Shown one piece after another: positions 53,619 through 61,672 of a DNA stretch of 64,000 nucleotides. The number at the start of each line of letters is the position of its first letter. Position 1 is the stretch's first letter. Position numbers and translations under genes: made by a program. The notes under the pieces are model-generated. The model saw only the letters and a program-made list of their open reading frames with translations. It did not search any database and had not been told where the DNA came from. This DNA comes from an uncultured Oscillospiraceae bacterium (GTDB taxonomy: Bacteria > Bacillota > Clostridia > Oscillospirales > Ruminococcaceae). The stretch lies in contig CAJTVI010000007.1 of assembly GCA_910579545.1 (NCBI GenBank), positions 1 through 64,000 on the forward strand. Direction: 5' to 3'.

Positions 53619-53757
53619 GTGTCCAAAACCGGGGAGGCGTCCGCCGGCCGGGTGCGTGTGAGCAGTCTCTCAAGGCAACAGGACCCCTGCCCTGAAAGCC
53701 TTTCGAAACTCTCCCCCGCGCCCGGCTCGGGGCCAACAAAACCCTTACTGTGGACGC
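53619..53757. repeat. Dispersed imperfect palindrome, copy 4
   Basis: Starts GTGTCCAAAACC, contains GAGCAGTCTCTCAAGGCAAC and CTTTCGAAACTCTCCC, ends TGGACGC. The only copy inside an operon; its stem may pause or partly stop transcription. Confidence 0.75.
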
Positions 53758-53767
53758 CCCTCTCCTT

Positions 53768-54529
53768 TCAGCGCCGCAAAAGCCGCTTTTTGAGGGCCAG
53801 GTACCGCTCACGGCCCAAAACCCTTGCCGCAAGCCCGATGCACCGAAACCGCAGCCTGCGGTACCAGGGCGACCAGGTGGCCGCAAAATGGTGGAAGGAG
53901 CGGGTGTTGGCGGTGGGCAAAAACATCTGGGTCTCGTGCTCAAAGGGGCTGAAATACTCGGCGGGATAAAGGGTAAAGCCGGCCACCTGCTGCATCTGGT
54001 TGCCGCCGGTAAAGCCGTGGCGGCGCAGCGCCTCGGTGGTGTAGGCCACGATGGTTTTTTTGTTGAGGCTGCCGTCTGGGTTTACAAAATGCAAAGCGGC
54101 GTAATCCCTTAAAATTTCGCCGATCAGGGCGCTGCCCGGCGGGCTTGCTATGATCGAGCCGGGGTTGACCGTATCCGGCAGCTCAAAGCCCATCAGGCTG
54201 GGGGTGGCCTCGAGCAGGTCGTCCAGCGGTTTGAACAGCTCCACATCGGTGCACAGGCAGACCCCGCCCAGATGGTAAAGGATCCAAAACCGCGCGTAAT
54301 CCGACACAAAGGCGTACTTTTTTGCGGCATAGGCCTCGGCGGTGTAGGGGATGGAGTTTACGTCAAAGTCGTCCTCGGTCCACACCCTGATCTGCCAGGA
54401 GGGCATCTGCGCCCGCCAGGTATCCATGCAGCGCCGGATCAGGGGGCTTTTTTCGCCCCGGCCAAACCAGCAGCAGTGGATGACCTTGGGCAGGCCGGCG
54501 GCGTTGGTTGGCGTTTGCTGTTCCGGCAT
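53768..54529 (-). CDS. GT32-like glycosyltransferase
   Basis: 253 residues. PKVIHCCWFGRGEKSPLIRR, WTEDDFDV and FVSDYARFWILYHLGGVCL with a TDVE metal motif (about 95) match the OCH1/DXD sugar transferase group (GT32). AAAGGGGGG before the ATG at 54529. Transfers one sugar, donor unknown. Confidence 0.88.
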   Translation of the reverse strand: MPEQQTPTNAAGLPKVIHCCWFGRGEKSPLIRRCMDTWRAQMPSWQIRVWTEDDFDVNSIPYTAEAYAAKKYAFVSDYARFWILYHLGGVCLCTDVELFKPLDDLLEATPSLMGFELPDTVNPGSIIASPPGSALIGEILRDYAALHFVNPDGSLNKKTIVAYTTEALRRHGFTGGNQMQQVAGFTLYPAEYFSPFEHETQMFLPTANTRSFHHFAATWSPWYRRLRFRCIGLAARVLGRERYLALKKRLLRR

Positions 54530-54575
54530 GGGCGGACCCCCCTTTTTGTTGTTTTTTGGCCGCGCGGGCGTTTTG

Positions 54576-55739
54576 TCAGCCAAGGCCCGCGGCGCGGCGG
54601 TAGAGGGCCGCGGTGGCGCGGGCGGTCTCGTTCCAGGAATAGTGCTGCCGGATGTATTCGGCCTGCGGGGGCCCGGCGGGGGGCGGGTTTTCAAGCGCCG
54701 CCTGCAGGGCCGTGCGCAGGGCCTCAATATCCCCCTTGGCAAAGCGGGCCCCAAACCGGCCCAGCAGCTGGGTGTTCTCCGGGATGTCGCTCACAAGGCA
54801 GGGAACGCCGCAGCGCATTGCCTCCAGCAGGCTGATGGGCATGCCCTCGATGTCGCTGGGCAGCACATAGAGGGCGGCGTTCTGCAAAAGCTCGGCCTTG
54901 AGCTGCCCCGCCGCAAAGCCGGCCAGGATCACCCGGCTGTCCTCAGCGGCCAGCCGCTGGATCATGGGCCAGTAGTCGCCGGAGTGGCTGTCCCCCCCGG
55001 CCACCACCAGCTTTTTATCGGTCTCGAGGCCCTTGTAGGCCTCAAGGAGGTAGTGCAGGCCCTTTTCGGGCACGATGCGGGCCAAAAACAGGAGGTAATC
55101 CCCGCCCGCAAGGCCCCACTGCTGCCGGATGAGGGCGGGCGGCGCAGGGGGCTGCGGCTCGACCCCGTTGGGCAGAAAGGTGGTGCTGCGGCCGTAGGTT
55201 TGGGCAAAGTATTCCCGCACCCCCTCGCTGAGCACGATGACCTCGTCGGCATACCGGGCGATCACCTTTTCGCCCAGCTTGAGGTACCAGCTGCCAAAGC
55301 CGCCCCACTTGGCGCGCTGCCAGTCCAGCCCGTGGACGGTGGCAGCCGTGTGCCGGCCAAGCAGGTGCGCCAGCGCCAGCATCACGCTGGGGCCGAGGGC
55401 GTGGTAGTGGATGACGTCGTAGCCGCCGGACAGGAAAATGGCGTGCAGGGTGGCCAAAAAGGAGTAGATGACCGCGTCCAGGCTCTTTTTGTTGATGGTG
55501 GGCACCGTGACGATGCGGGCCCCCGCGTACTGTTTGGGGCGGGGCATACCCCTGGCGGCCCGGTTGTAGAGGGTGACCGCGTAGCCCGCCGCCGAGAGCC
55601 GGCCGGCCAGCTCCTCCACCACCACCTCGACCCCGCCCTCCCGGCCGGGCACCCGCTTGTGGCCGATCATGGCGATTTTTAAGGGGCGCGGCGCGGGGGT
55701 GTTTGGCCGCACCGCCGGGTTTTGGCCGGCGGCGCTCAT
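54576..55739 (-). CDS. GT4 family glycosyltransferase
   Basis: 387 residues. KIAMIGHKRVPGREGGVEVV near residue 21 is typical of DUF1972/rhamnosyltransferase-type GT4 enzymes; LLFLARIVPEKGLHYLLEAY and SDIEGMPISLLEAMRCGVP complete the GT-B site. A proline-rich leader (1-19) is added. The start overlaps the radical SAM stop (ATGA). Confidence 0.92.
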   Translation of the reverse strand: MSAAGQNPAVRPNTPAPRPLKIAMIGHKRVPGREGGVEVVVEELAGRLSAAGYAVTLYNRAARGMPRPKQYAGARIVTVPTINKKSLDAVIYSFLATLHAIFLSGGYDVIHYHALGPSVMLALAHLLGRHTAATVHGLDWQRAKWGGFGSWYLKLGEKVIARYADEVIVLSEGVREYFAQTYGRSTTFLPNGVEPQPPAPPALIRQQWGLAGGDYLLFLARIVPEKGLHYLLEAYKGLETDKKLVVAGGDSHSGDYWPMIQRLAAEDSRVILAGFAAGQLKAELLQNAALYVLPSDIEGMPISLLEAMRCGVPCLVSDIPENTQLLGRFGARFAKGDIEALRTALQAALENPPPAGPPQAEYIRQHYSWNETARATAALYRRAAGLG

Positions 55740-56878
55740 TCGGGGCTGCCCTGTTCGGGCTGCTGCGGCGCGGGGGCGTTTTGGGCTGCGGGGTCCGCAG
55801 AACCGCCTTTTGGGCCGGGGGCGTTTTGGGCCGCGGGGTCCGCAGAACCGCCTTTTGGGCCGGGGGCGTTTTGCGGCGGCTGGATAAAGGCGTTTTCGGC
55901 AAGGCTGTACCGGCCGCCCTTGAAAAATTTATGCTTGAGCACCCACCAGCCCGGCACCCAGATATACTTGTGCATGGCCGGGGAAACGCTGCCGATCATC
56001 CAGCAGTTGCGGGGACAATTGCGGGCCTGTTCACGCACCTTCTGGGCCTGCTCGCTGTTCCAGAGCTCCTCCCAGCTCTGCTCCTTCAGGTTGCCCATCA
56101 CCGCCTTTTGGGCCATGCCGTTGCAGGGGATCACATCGCAGAAGGGGTCGATGAAAAAGGCGTTTTTGGACATATCGCAGGGCAAAAGCCGCTGGTTGCC
56201 GTAGATATAGTTGATCAGCCCATGGTTAAAGTAGGCCCTGAACCACTTTTTGGGGCTGCTGCTTTTGAGCAGTTCGTTGATCAGGGCCTCAAAATTCTGG
56301 GCCACATGGTATTTGTCCTCGATCTTGTTGTCGGTTTTGCGAAAGTAAAAGCTGTTGTGCAGGGTGGCGGTGGCAAACTCCATGCCCATCTCGTCGCTCA
56401 AACGGTAGAGGGGCACCAGGTCCTCACAGTTCATGTCCTGCACGGTCATGCCAAAGCCGACGTCCGGATGGCCCATCTCCACTAAGGTTTTAAGGGTGCT
56501 GTACCCCCGCTGCCAGCCGTCCGGGATGCGGCGGATGGCGTCGTTGGTGGCCTGCATCCCCTCGATGCTGATGCGGATGCCGAGCTTGGGAAACCGCTTG
56601 CAGAGCTCGATGATGCGGTCGGTAAAATAGCCATTGGTGGAGATGACGATGCGGTCGCTTTTTTTATAAAGCTCCTCCACGATCTCGGCAAGGTCTTTGC
56701 GGATGAACGGCTCGCCGCCCGTGATGTTGGTAAAGGCCATCTCGGGCAGCTTGCGGATCACCTCCAAGCTGATCTCCTCCTCCGGGCGGGAGGGGTCGCG
56801 CCAGCAGTCGCACATATTGCAGCGGGCGTTGCAGCGGTAGGTGACGATCACCGTGCCGTATAAGCTGCGTTTGGGCAT
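55736..56878 (-). CDS. Radical SAM protein with SPASM-like C-terminus
   Basis: 380 residues. CNARCNMCDCW (cluster cysteines at about 16, 20, 23) binds the SAM [4Fe-4S] cluster; TNITGGEPFIRKDL follows. A cysteine-rich region (LPCDMSKNAFFIDPFCDVIPCNG, split by gaps, then CPRNC) resembles a SPASM/Twitch auxiliary-cluster domain. The last ~45 residues are a 15-residue tandem repeat without homology to the enzyme. Substrate unknown; in this operon it may modify a sugar, lipid carrier or small peptide. Confidence 0.85.
   Translation of the reverse strand: MPKRSLYGTVIVTYRCNARCNMCDCWRDPSRPEEEISLEVIRKLPEMAFTNITGGEPFIRKDLAEIVEELYKKSDRIVISTNGYFTDRIIELCKRFPKLGIRISIEGMQATNDAIRRIPDGWQRGYSTLKTLVEMGHPDVGFGMTVQDMNCEDLVPLYRLSDEMGMEFATATLHNSFYFRKTDNKIEDKYHVAQNFEALINELLKSSSPKKWFRAYFNHGLINYIYGNQRLLPCDMSKNAFFIDPFCDVIPCNGMAQKAVMGNLKEQSWEELWNSEQAQKVREQARNCPRNCWMIGSVSPAMHKYIWVPGWWVLKHKFFKGGRYSLAENAFIQPPQNAPGPKGGSADPAAQNAPGPKGGSADPAAQNAPAPQQPEQGSPE
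55771..55870. repeat. In-frame 45-bp tandem repeat in the radical SAM gene
   Basis: Two full copies and a partial third, encoding NAPGPKGGSADPAAQ. The period of 45 bp keeps frame. Copies are almost identical, so expansion is recent. Confidence 0.85.
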
Positions 56879-57005
56879 TTATGCCGCCCCTTTCCTAATA
56901 TTTGGATTTTTATCCCTTTTGCCCCAAAAACCATGCTCCCCTTTGTCAAGCGATGCTTGGCCTGGGGCCGGCCCCGCGCCGGTTTTGGCCAGGGGCCGGG
57001 TGCCG

Positions 57006-58247
57006 CTATCCGGCCCTTTTTTGGGCGATGGCCTCCTCGTAAATGCCGGTGAGCGCCCTCAGATGGGCCGCGGCCGAAAAGCGCTCTTTGGCAAACCGCA
57101 CGCACCCCTCGCAGAGGGCGGCGTACTCGGTTTGGGGCAGGGCCAGCAGCTTTTGCATCGCGCCGGCCAGCGCCGCCGCGTCCTTTGGCGGGAACAAAAA
57201 GCCGGTCTCGCCCTCGCGCACCAGCTCGGGGATGCCGCCGATCCTGCTGCCAAGCACCGGCTTGCCGCAGCTCAGGGCCTCCATCACCGAGTAGGGGCCG
57301 TTTTCGTACCACTCGCTGGGCAGCACCACCCCCCGGCAGCCGTGCAGTTCCCCGGCAAGGGCCTGCCCGCGCAGAAAGCCGAGGAATTTTGCCCGCTCGC
57401 CCAGGCCCAGTTCGGCCGCCAGGGCTTCGAGGCCGGCCCGCTCGGGGCCGTCCCCCGCGATGCGCAGCTGCGCGCCGGGGCAGGCCGCCAGCGCCCGCAA
57501 AAGGGTGGAGACCCCCTTTTCGGGGGTGAGCCGGCCCAGGTAGAGCAGCGCATCGCCCTGCGGCCTTGCCCACTCGTATACCGTATCCGCCGGCAGAAAG
57601 TTGGGCAGGTGCAGGACGGGCGACCGGGTAAACCGGCAGCGCTGCAAAAGGGTCTGGTAAAAGGCCGAGGGGCAGAGGTAGCGGTCGATCTTGTTATAGC
57701 TGCCCCGCAGCCGGTAGAGCCGGGCCTCGGCGGCGGCCAGCAGGCTCTTGGCCGCCGAGCCCTTGACGCACCTGTGCCGCACGCAGGGGGCAAAATGCCC
57801 GCCCAGGCACTCCTCGCAGACCCCATCCGGCGAAAGGCAGGTGTAGTTGGGGCAGACGCAGATCAGGTCATGCTGGGTAAACACCACCGGCACCCCCCGC
57901 TTTTGGCAGGGCTCCAAAATCGAGAGGGTGATCTGCCGGTGCACAAGGTTCAGGTGCACGATGTCCGGCTGTTCCTTTTGCAAAAGGGCGTCGAACCTGT
58001 CCCGCGCCTCGGCGCTGTACAGCAGCTTTGCCGCGCTCCTGAGCTTTTGCAGCGCCCCGGCCGGGCCGTTGTACTCCACGTTGGAGACAAAATACCCGGC
58101 CTCGCCGCACGCTTCGTTGCGGGCATCCTGCATGGCGAAAAAAAGCACCCGGTGCCCGGCCGAGCGCAAAAGCTCGGCCAGGGCAAAGTAGTAGGTCTCG
58201 CTGCCGCCCTTGCGGTAGTGGAACTTGTTGACCAATAAAACGGTCAT
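57006..58247 (-). CDS. GT4 family glycosyltransferase
   Basis: 413 residues. VLLVNKFHYRKGGSETYYF at the start, a cysteine-rich insertion (CVCPNYTCLSPDGVCEEC, then CVRHRC; about 130-165) common in this subfamily, LLYLGRLTPEKGVSTLLRAL, and EWYENGPYSVMEALSCGKP as EX7E motif. AAAGGAGC 6 nt before the ATG; the frame to 58355 crosses a tandem repeat. Confidence 0.92.
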   Translation of the reverse strand: MTVLLVNKFHYRKGGSETYYFALAELLRSAGHRVLFFAMQDARNEACGEAGYFVSNVEYNGPAGALQKLRSAAKLLYSAEARDRFDALLQKEQPDIVHLNLVHRQITLSILEPCQKRGVPVVFTQHDLICVCPNYTCLSPDGVCEECLGGHFAPCVRHRCVKGSAAKSLLAAAEARLYRLRGSYNKIDRYLCPSAFYQTLLQRCRFTRSPVLHLPNFLPADTVYEWARPQGDALLYLGRLTPEKGVSTLLRALAACPGAQLRIAGDGPERAGLEALAAELGLGERAKFLGFLRGQALAGELHGCRGVVLPSEWYENGPYSVMEALSCGKPVLGSRIGGIPELVREGETGFLFPPKDAAALAGAMQKLLALPQTEYAALCEGCVRFAKERFSAAAHLRALTGIYEEAIAQKRAG

Positions 58248-58307
58248 GCCGCGCTCCTTTCGCAGTAAAGGCTGGGGCGTTTTGCGGGGCGGGGGCAGTC
58301 TGGCGCC

Positions 58308-58421
58308 GGCGGGCCACAGAAATGTCGGCGGGCCACAGAAATGTCGGCGGGCCACAGGAATGCCGGCGGGCCGCAGAAATGCCGGCAGGCCGCAGGAATG
58401 CCGGCGGGCCGCAGAAATGCC
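58308..58421. repeat. 19-bp tandem array, six units
   Basis: Six head-to-tail copies of GGCGGGCCACAGAAATGTC and variants, between the first and second genes of the operon. No spacers, so not CRISPR. Confidence 0.85.
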
Positions 58422-58444
58422 GGCGGGGCCTGCGCCTGTCCTGT

Positions 58445-59869
58445 TTAATATGCCCCGTCCCCCCGGATCACCGCCCCCACCGTTTTAAACAGGATCGAGA
58501 GGTCGGTAAGGGGGCCCTGCTCCTCGATGTACTTGAGGTCGAGGGTCATCCATTCGTCAAAGCTGAGGTTCGAGCGGCCGCTCACCTGCCAGTAGCAGGT
58601 AAGCCCCGGCCGCACGGCCAGCCGGCCCCACTCCCAGTCGTTGTACTGCTCCACCTCCCGGGGCAGGGGCGGGCGGGGACCCACCACGCTCATGTCCCCC
58701 TTGAGGATGTTGAAGAGCTGGGGCAGTTCGTCGATGCTGGTGCGGCGCAAAAACCGCCCCGCCGGGGTGATGCGGGGGTCGTGGGCCATCTTGAAGGCGG
58801 GGCCGTCCGCCTCGTTGAACTGGGCCAGCTCGGCCAGCCGGGCCTCGGCGTCCTTGTACATCGAGCGGAACTTGTACATATCGAATTCCCGGCCGCCCAG
58901 CCCGCAGCGCCGCTGCTTAAAGATGACCGGCCCCGGGCTGGACAGCTTGACCGCCACCGCAGCCCCCAGCATGACCGGCGAGAGCAGCACCAGCGCCAGC
59001 GCCGAGGCCACAAGGTCAAAGCAGCGCTTGGCCGCCGCCCAAGCGGGGCCGCGGCCGGGGGCCCGGCGCACGTTGAGCAGCTTGAGGCCGGCGATGTTTT
59101 CCACCGTAGGGGCGGCGGGGATAAAATCGTTGTAGGTGGGGATGATGGAAATTTTGGCCCCGTACCGCCCGGCGGCGGACACCAGCCCCCCGATCAGCCC
59201 CGCGTCCTGCGCGGGCAGGGCCACCACCACCTCTTCGACCTTTTCGGTTTGCAAAATGCCGCGAAACGCCTTTACCGGGCCGCGCCAGCGGCCAAGGCTC
59301 TCGTCCGGCAGGGGCTGGTCGGCCAGGTAGCCAAGGTAAACATAGCCAAGCCACGGGCGGGCCGTGATCTCGGCATAATAGCGCTGGGCCAGCGCGCCGC
59401 TGCCCACCAGCAGCACCGAGCGGGTGTTGCGCCCGCGCGAGCGCACATACCGCAAGAGCGCCCGCAGCACCACCCGCTTGCCCAGCAGCCCGGCCATGGA
59501 AAACAGGTAGAAAAAGGCCAGCTGGGTGCGGGCAAAATCGCCCCATTTGAGCAGGTAGAGCCCGGTGCCGAGCGCCAGCACCCCCACCCCGTTGGCGCAA
59601 AACAGGGTAACGGCCTCCCGCCAGAAGCTGCGGAAGCGGTAGCTGCCGTACAGCCGCAGGGCCGCAAACACCAGCACCATCGCGGTAGCATATCCCAGGG
59701 CGGTTTCTCCGTAGTGGTACCGCCCGCCCCAGAGCATCAGCTGCCCCACCCCGCCCAGCACGGTCTGGCGCAGGTAGATGGAGAGCAGATACGAAACGGC
59801 GAGCACCAGCCAGTCCAGCACAAGGTTGACGGCGTTAAAGAGCTTTTGGTGCTTGCTGGTAAGGTTCAC
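58445..59869 (-). CDS. Initiating polyprenyl phosphoglycosyltransferase
   Basis: 474 residues, WbaP/CpsE type. Four N-terminal helices, a NAD-like middle domain (SVLLVGSGALAQRYY), a fifth helix and the catalytic domain (FKQRRCGLGGREFDMYKFRS, RRTSIDELPQLFNIL, VVGPRPPLP). It loads the first sugar-phosphate onto undecaprenyl phosphate. GTG 59869 is chosen because AGGAAGGGG sits 8 nt upstream; ATG 59896 has only a weak site. First gene of the operon. Confidence 0.92.
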   Translation of the reverse strand: MNLTSKHQKLFNAVNLVLDWLVLAVSYLLSIYLRQTVLGGVGQLMLWGGRYHYGETALGYATAMVLVFAALRLYGSYRFRSFWREAVTLFCANGVGVLALGTGLYLLKWGDFARTQLAFFYLFSMAGLLGKRVVLRALLRYVRSRGRNTRSVLLVGSGALAQRYYAEITARPWLGYVYLGYLADQPLPDESLGRWRGPVKAFRGILQTEKVEEVVVALPAQDAGLIGGLVSAAGRYGAKISIIPTYNDFIPAAPTVENIAGLKLLNVRRAPGRGPAWAAAKRCFDLVASALALVLLSPVMLGAAVAVKLSSPGPVIFKQRRCGLGGREFDMYKFRSMYKDAEARLAELAQFNEADGPAFKMAHDPRITPAGRFLRRTSIDELPQLFNILKGDMSVVGPRPPLPREVEQYNDWEWGRLAVRPGLTCYWQVSGRSNLSFDEWMTLDLKYIEEQGPLTDLSILFKTVGAVIRGDGAY

Positions 59870-59921
59870 ATCGCCATCCCCTTCCTGTACCGGCATGGGC
59901 GCACTCTCTCAGTATTCCCTT

Positions 59922-59950
59922 ATTATACAAAAAAACGCCCCCTTTTGCAA
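59922..59950 (-). promoter_or_regulatory. Promoter of the polysaccharide operon
   Basis: Minus strand TTGCAA and TATAAT with a 17-bp spacer. The -35 lies in the downstream arm of the terminator stem at 59931-59972. Likely drives all 17 genes down to 37433. Confidence 0.8.
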
Positions 59951-59972
59951 TGCAAACGCCGCAAAAGGGGGC
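59931..59972 (-). terminator. Terminator overlapping the operon promoter
   Basis: Minus strand GCCCCCTTTTGC / GCAAAAGGGGGC stem, 12-nt loop, then GTTTTTTTG. Stops transcripts coming from the island to the right. Confidence 0.75.
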
Positions 59973-59998
59973 AAAAAGGGCAGGCAGGCGCCTGAATA

Positions 59999-60085
59999 TG
60001 TCCGTCCCTCTGTCTCAGGCAAAAGAACCGGCCCTGTGTCCGATGTGTCCGTGTGTCCGCCAAAGAACCGTCCCTGGGTCTGCCG
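59999..60085. repeat. GGGACGG/GTCTC repeat cluster 1
   Basis: Several overlapping units: CGTCCCTCTGTCTCAGGCAA, AAAGAACCGGCCCTGTGTCC and AAAGAACCGTCCCTGGGTC. The rest of 60122-60253 shows nothing. Confidence 0.75.
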
Positions 60086-60091
60086 GATGAC

Positions 60092-60121
60092 AAAAAAGGG
60101 GGCCATGTTTCCATGACCCCC
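60092..60121 (-). terminator. Terminator after the toxin-like gene
   Basis: Minus strand GGGGGTCATGG, AAA loop, CATGGCCCCC then TTTTTTG. Confidence 0.85.
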
Positions 60122-60253
60122 AAGGTTGGGCTTTGGCAGGCGTCCCTTTTCCCCTGCATCTCTCGGGTTTCCCCTGTCATACCATCGGCGTGTGGTCGGG
60201 ACGAAATCTACCACCTCAAAGCCCAGCCTTATCCTATGCTTATTATAGCAAGG

Positions 60254-60853
60254 TTATTCCAGTTTGTAAAGAATATTCTTGTTCCGAAGCAATCTGTGAT
60301 ACTCCTTTTCCCGGATACACCATGCTGATATGATAGAGTTTTTGAACCCATTGGAATCTGTTGAAGTGTGCAGCCGCAATACTGTTTGTATCCGCAGATC
60401 CCCATCCTCAATGCACTTCAGAAGCAAGCAGGTATTGAGGGCGTTCTCCAAAATGTAATCCGGGTTGGCAATGATTTCCGACAAATAAGGCCGGATTCGC
60501 TCAAAATGTCCAGGATGGCGTTCTTCAATGTGCTGAATACGCTCGTTTGTAATCACAACTTCATCTGTGGTGATGTCCTGTGTGACGCATCGATAAATAC
60601 TGACGTCTATTTTCCCGATAAGCTGCACGTCGCTTTCACCGCCCGGCCTATTGTCTGGATTTATTATACCAGATTCCGACATCTTTGCAACCCGCGCCGC
60701 ATACGCCGCTCTTTTCTGCGCGTTGATTCGCTCCCGGCTCTTGGCGTACTGCGCCCGGCGCAGGGCATTGATGTTGCCGCCCGCAGCATTGTACTGCGCA
60801 AGGTACTTGTCGGGGTCGCAGCCGTCCACGCCGCTTTTGCCGTCAAACCGCAT
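60254..60853 (-). CDS. PBECR2-like nuclease toxin C-terminus (probable fragment)
   Basis: 199 residues. The C-terminal ~130 residues (TTDEVVITNERIQHIEERHP, NALNTCLLLKCIEDG, then EYHRLLRNKNILYKLE) resemble the PBECR2 group of phage-linked barnase/EndoU/colicin-like nuclease domains, found at the ends of polymorphic toxins and phage MuF proteins; this is from memory. The N-terminal stretch (DPDKYLAQYNAAGGNINALR) looks like a linker of such proteins. There is no ribosome site at ATG 60853 and repeat DNA abuts upstream, so the front of the gene seems lost. An internal TTGCAA-16-TATAAT lies near 60660. Confidence 0.55.
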   Translation of the reverse strand: MRFDGKSGVDGCDPDKYLAQYNAAGGNINALRRAQYAKSRERINAQKRAAYAARVAKMSESGIINPDNRPGGESDVQLIGKIDVSIYRCVTQDITTDEVVITNERIQHIEERHPGHFERIRPYLSEIIANPDYILENALNTCLLLKCIEDGDLRIQTVLRLHTSTDSNGFKNSIISAWCIREKEYHRLLRNKNILYKLE

Positions 60854-60868
60854 GCAGACAGAGGGCAG

Positions 60869-60912
60869 TTCTTTTGTCTCAAAAAGAGGAACCGTCCCCC
60901 TGTCTCGAAGAG
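60869..60912. repeat. GGGACGG/GTCTC repeat cluster 2
   Basis: Includes TTTTGTCTCAAAAAGAGGAA then CCGTCCCCCTGTCTC, at the broken 5' side of the toxin-like gene. Confidence 0.7.
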
Positions 60913-60948
60913 GCAAGAGCAAATTGGAGCAGAAGCGGGCTTTACGCG

Positions 60949-61012
60949 GTTATGTGCGTCCCTTTGTCTCCTTTGCGTTTTCTACTTTGGGTTCATGCTA
61001 ACCGTCACCTTG
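60949..61012. repeat. GGGACGG/GTCTC repeat cluster 3
   Basis: TTATGTGCGTCCCTTTGTCTC (split here for length: TTATGTGCG, then TCCCTTTGTCTC) and ACCGTCACCTTGTCTT. Confidence 0.6.
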
Positions 61013-61520
61013 TCTTTCCCGCCGCATATCCACAGAACACAATTAGATTTCCTTCTGGATATTCTCCATCCCATCCGCATGGAATAAATCCCTGCGCATA
61101 TACCGATAGTATGTTTTCGAACAATTCTGAAGTAAAATAATCTCTATAACTTAAAACCAAAAGAGTATTAATTATATCAGTTCGAATGGATCGATATGCG
61201 GATTCAGGAATCTTAAACTGCAGCAATTTTTTAAGAACTACCGGTTCAATCTTTGGCAGAATTTCATTTCTTGCTTCTGTTGCTAATACATTCCAATTTT
61301 TATTATATGCTTCCGGTGAGTTTTTCGACAAATACTCTGTTACATCTCCTCGTGCCAAATAGCGTGTGGACTCCCACCTTTTTAATGCGTCTTGGTTAAT
61401 TATTCCTTTTATATCGGACGTGGCTACGCAATTGATTGTCGGTTTGGCAAAACATTCATTGCATTTGTGAAACCAATCACAATATAAGAAAGTATTAACG
61501 GCTTCTTGGCAAAGAATCAT
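61005..61520 (-). CDS. Uncharacterised immunity-like protein
   Basis: 171 residues, AT-rich gene, no signal peptide. DALKRWESTRYLARGDVTEY, then helices, then FIPCGWDGEYPEGNLIVF near the end. The closing CGWDGEYP pattern recalls cytoplasmic immunity proteins of contact-dependent and polymorphic toxin systems, but I cannot name the family. ATG 61520 has AGGAGG 6 nt upstream. Upstream of the toxin-like fragment on the same strand. Confidence 0.65.
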   Translation of the reverse strand: MILCQEAVNTFLYCDWFHKCNECFAKPTINCVATSDIKGIINQDALKRWESTRYLARGDVTEYLSKNSPEAYNKNWNVLATEARNEILPKIEPVVLKKLLQFKIPESAYRSIRTDIINTLLVLSYRDYFTSELFENILSVYAQGFIPCGWDGEYPEGNLIVFCGYAAGKTR

Positions 61521-61548
61521 CTTATCCTCCTGTTTTATTTCAGATATA

Positions 61549-61672
61549 AAAGACAGAGGGACGGTTACTCGGTAAAGAGCCGTCACTGTTGTCCTTTAGT
61601 ACTGAAAGGGCTGTTTGCTGAAAGGGCTGTTTGTCAAGATGTGTGTCCCTTTATCTCACTTTGTCTCAGAAG
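61549..61672. repeat. GGGACGG/GTCTC repeat cluster 4
   Basis: AGACAGAGGGACGGTTACTC, AAGAGCCGTCAC, a doubled GAAAGGGCTGTTTG and TGTGTCCCTTTATCTCAC. Confidence 0.7.

Noticed and set aside
51453-53969. Long plus-strand open frame (838 codons) opposite ugd and a GT4 gene
   Set aside because: It is antisense to two clear genes, is rich in His/Gly/Pro as expected of the complement of GC-rich codons, has no ribosome site and no family features.
58308-58421. CRISPR-like look of the 19-bp units
   Set aside because: Units abut without spacers and no cas genes are present.
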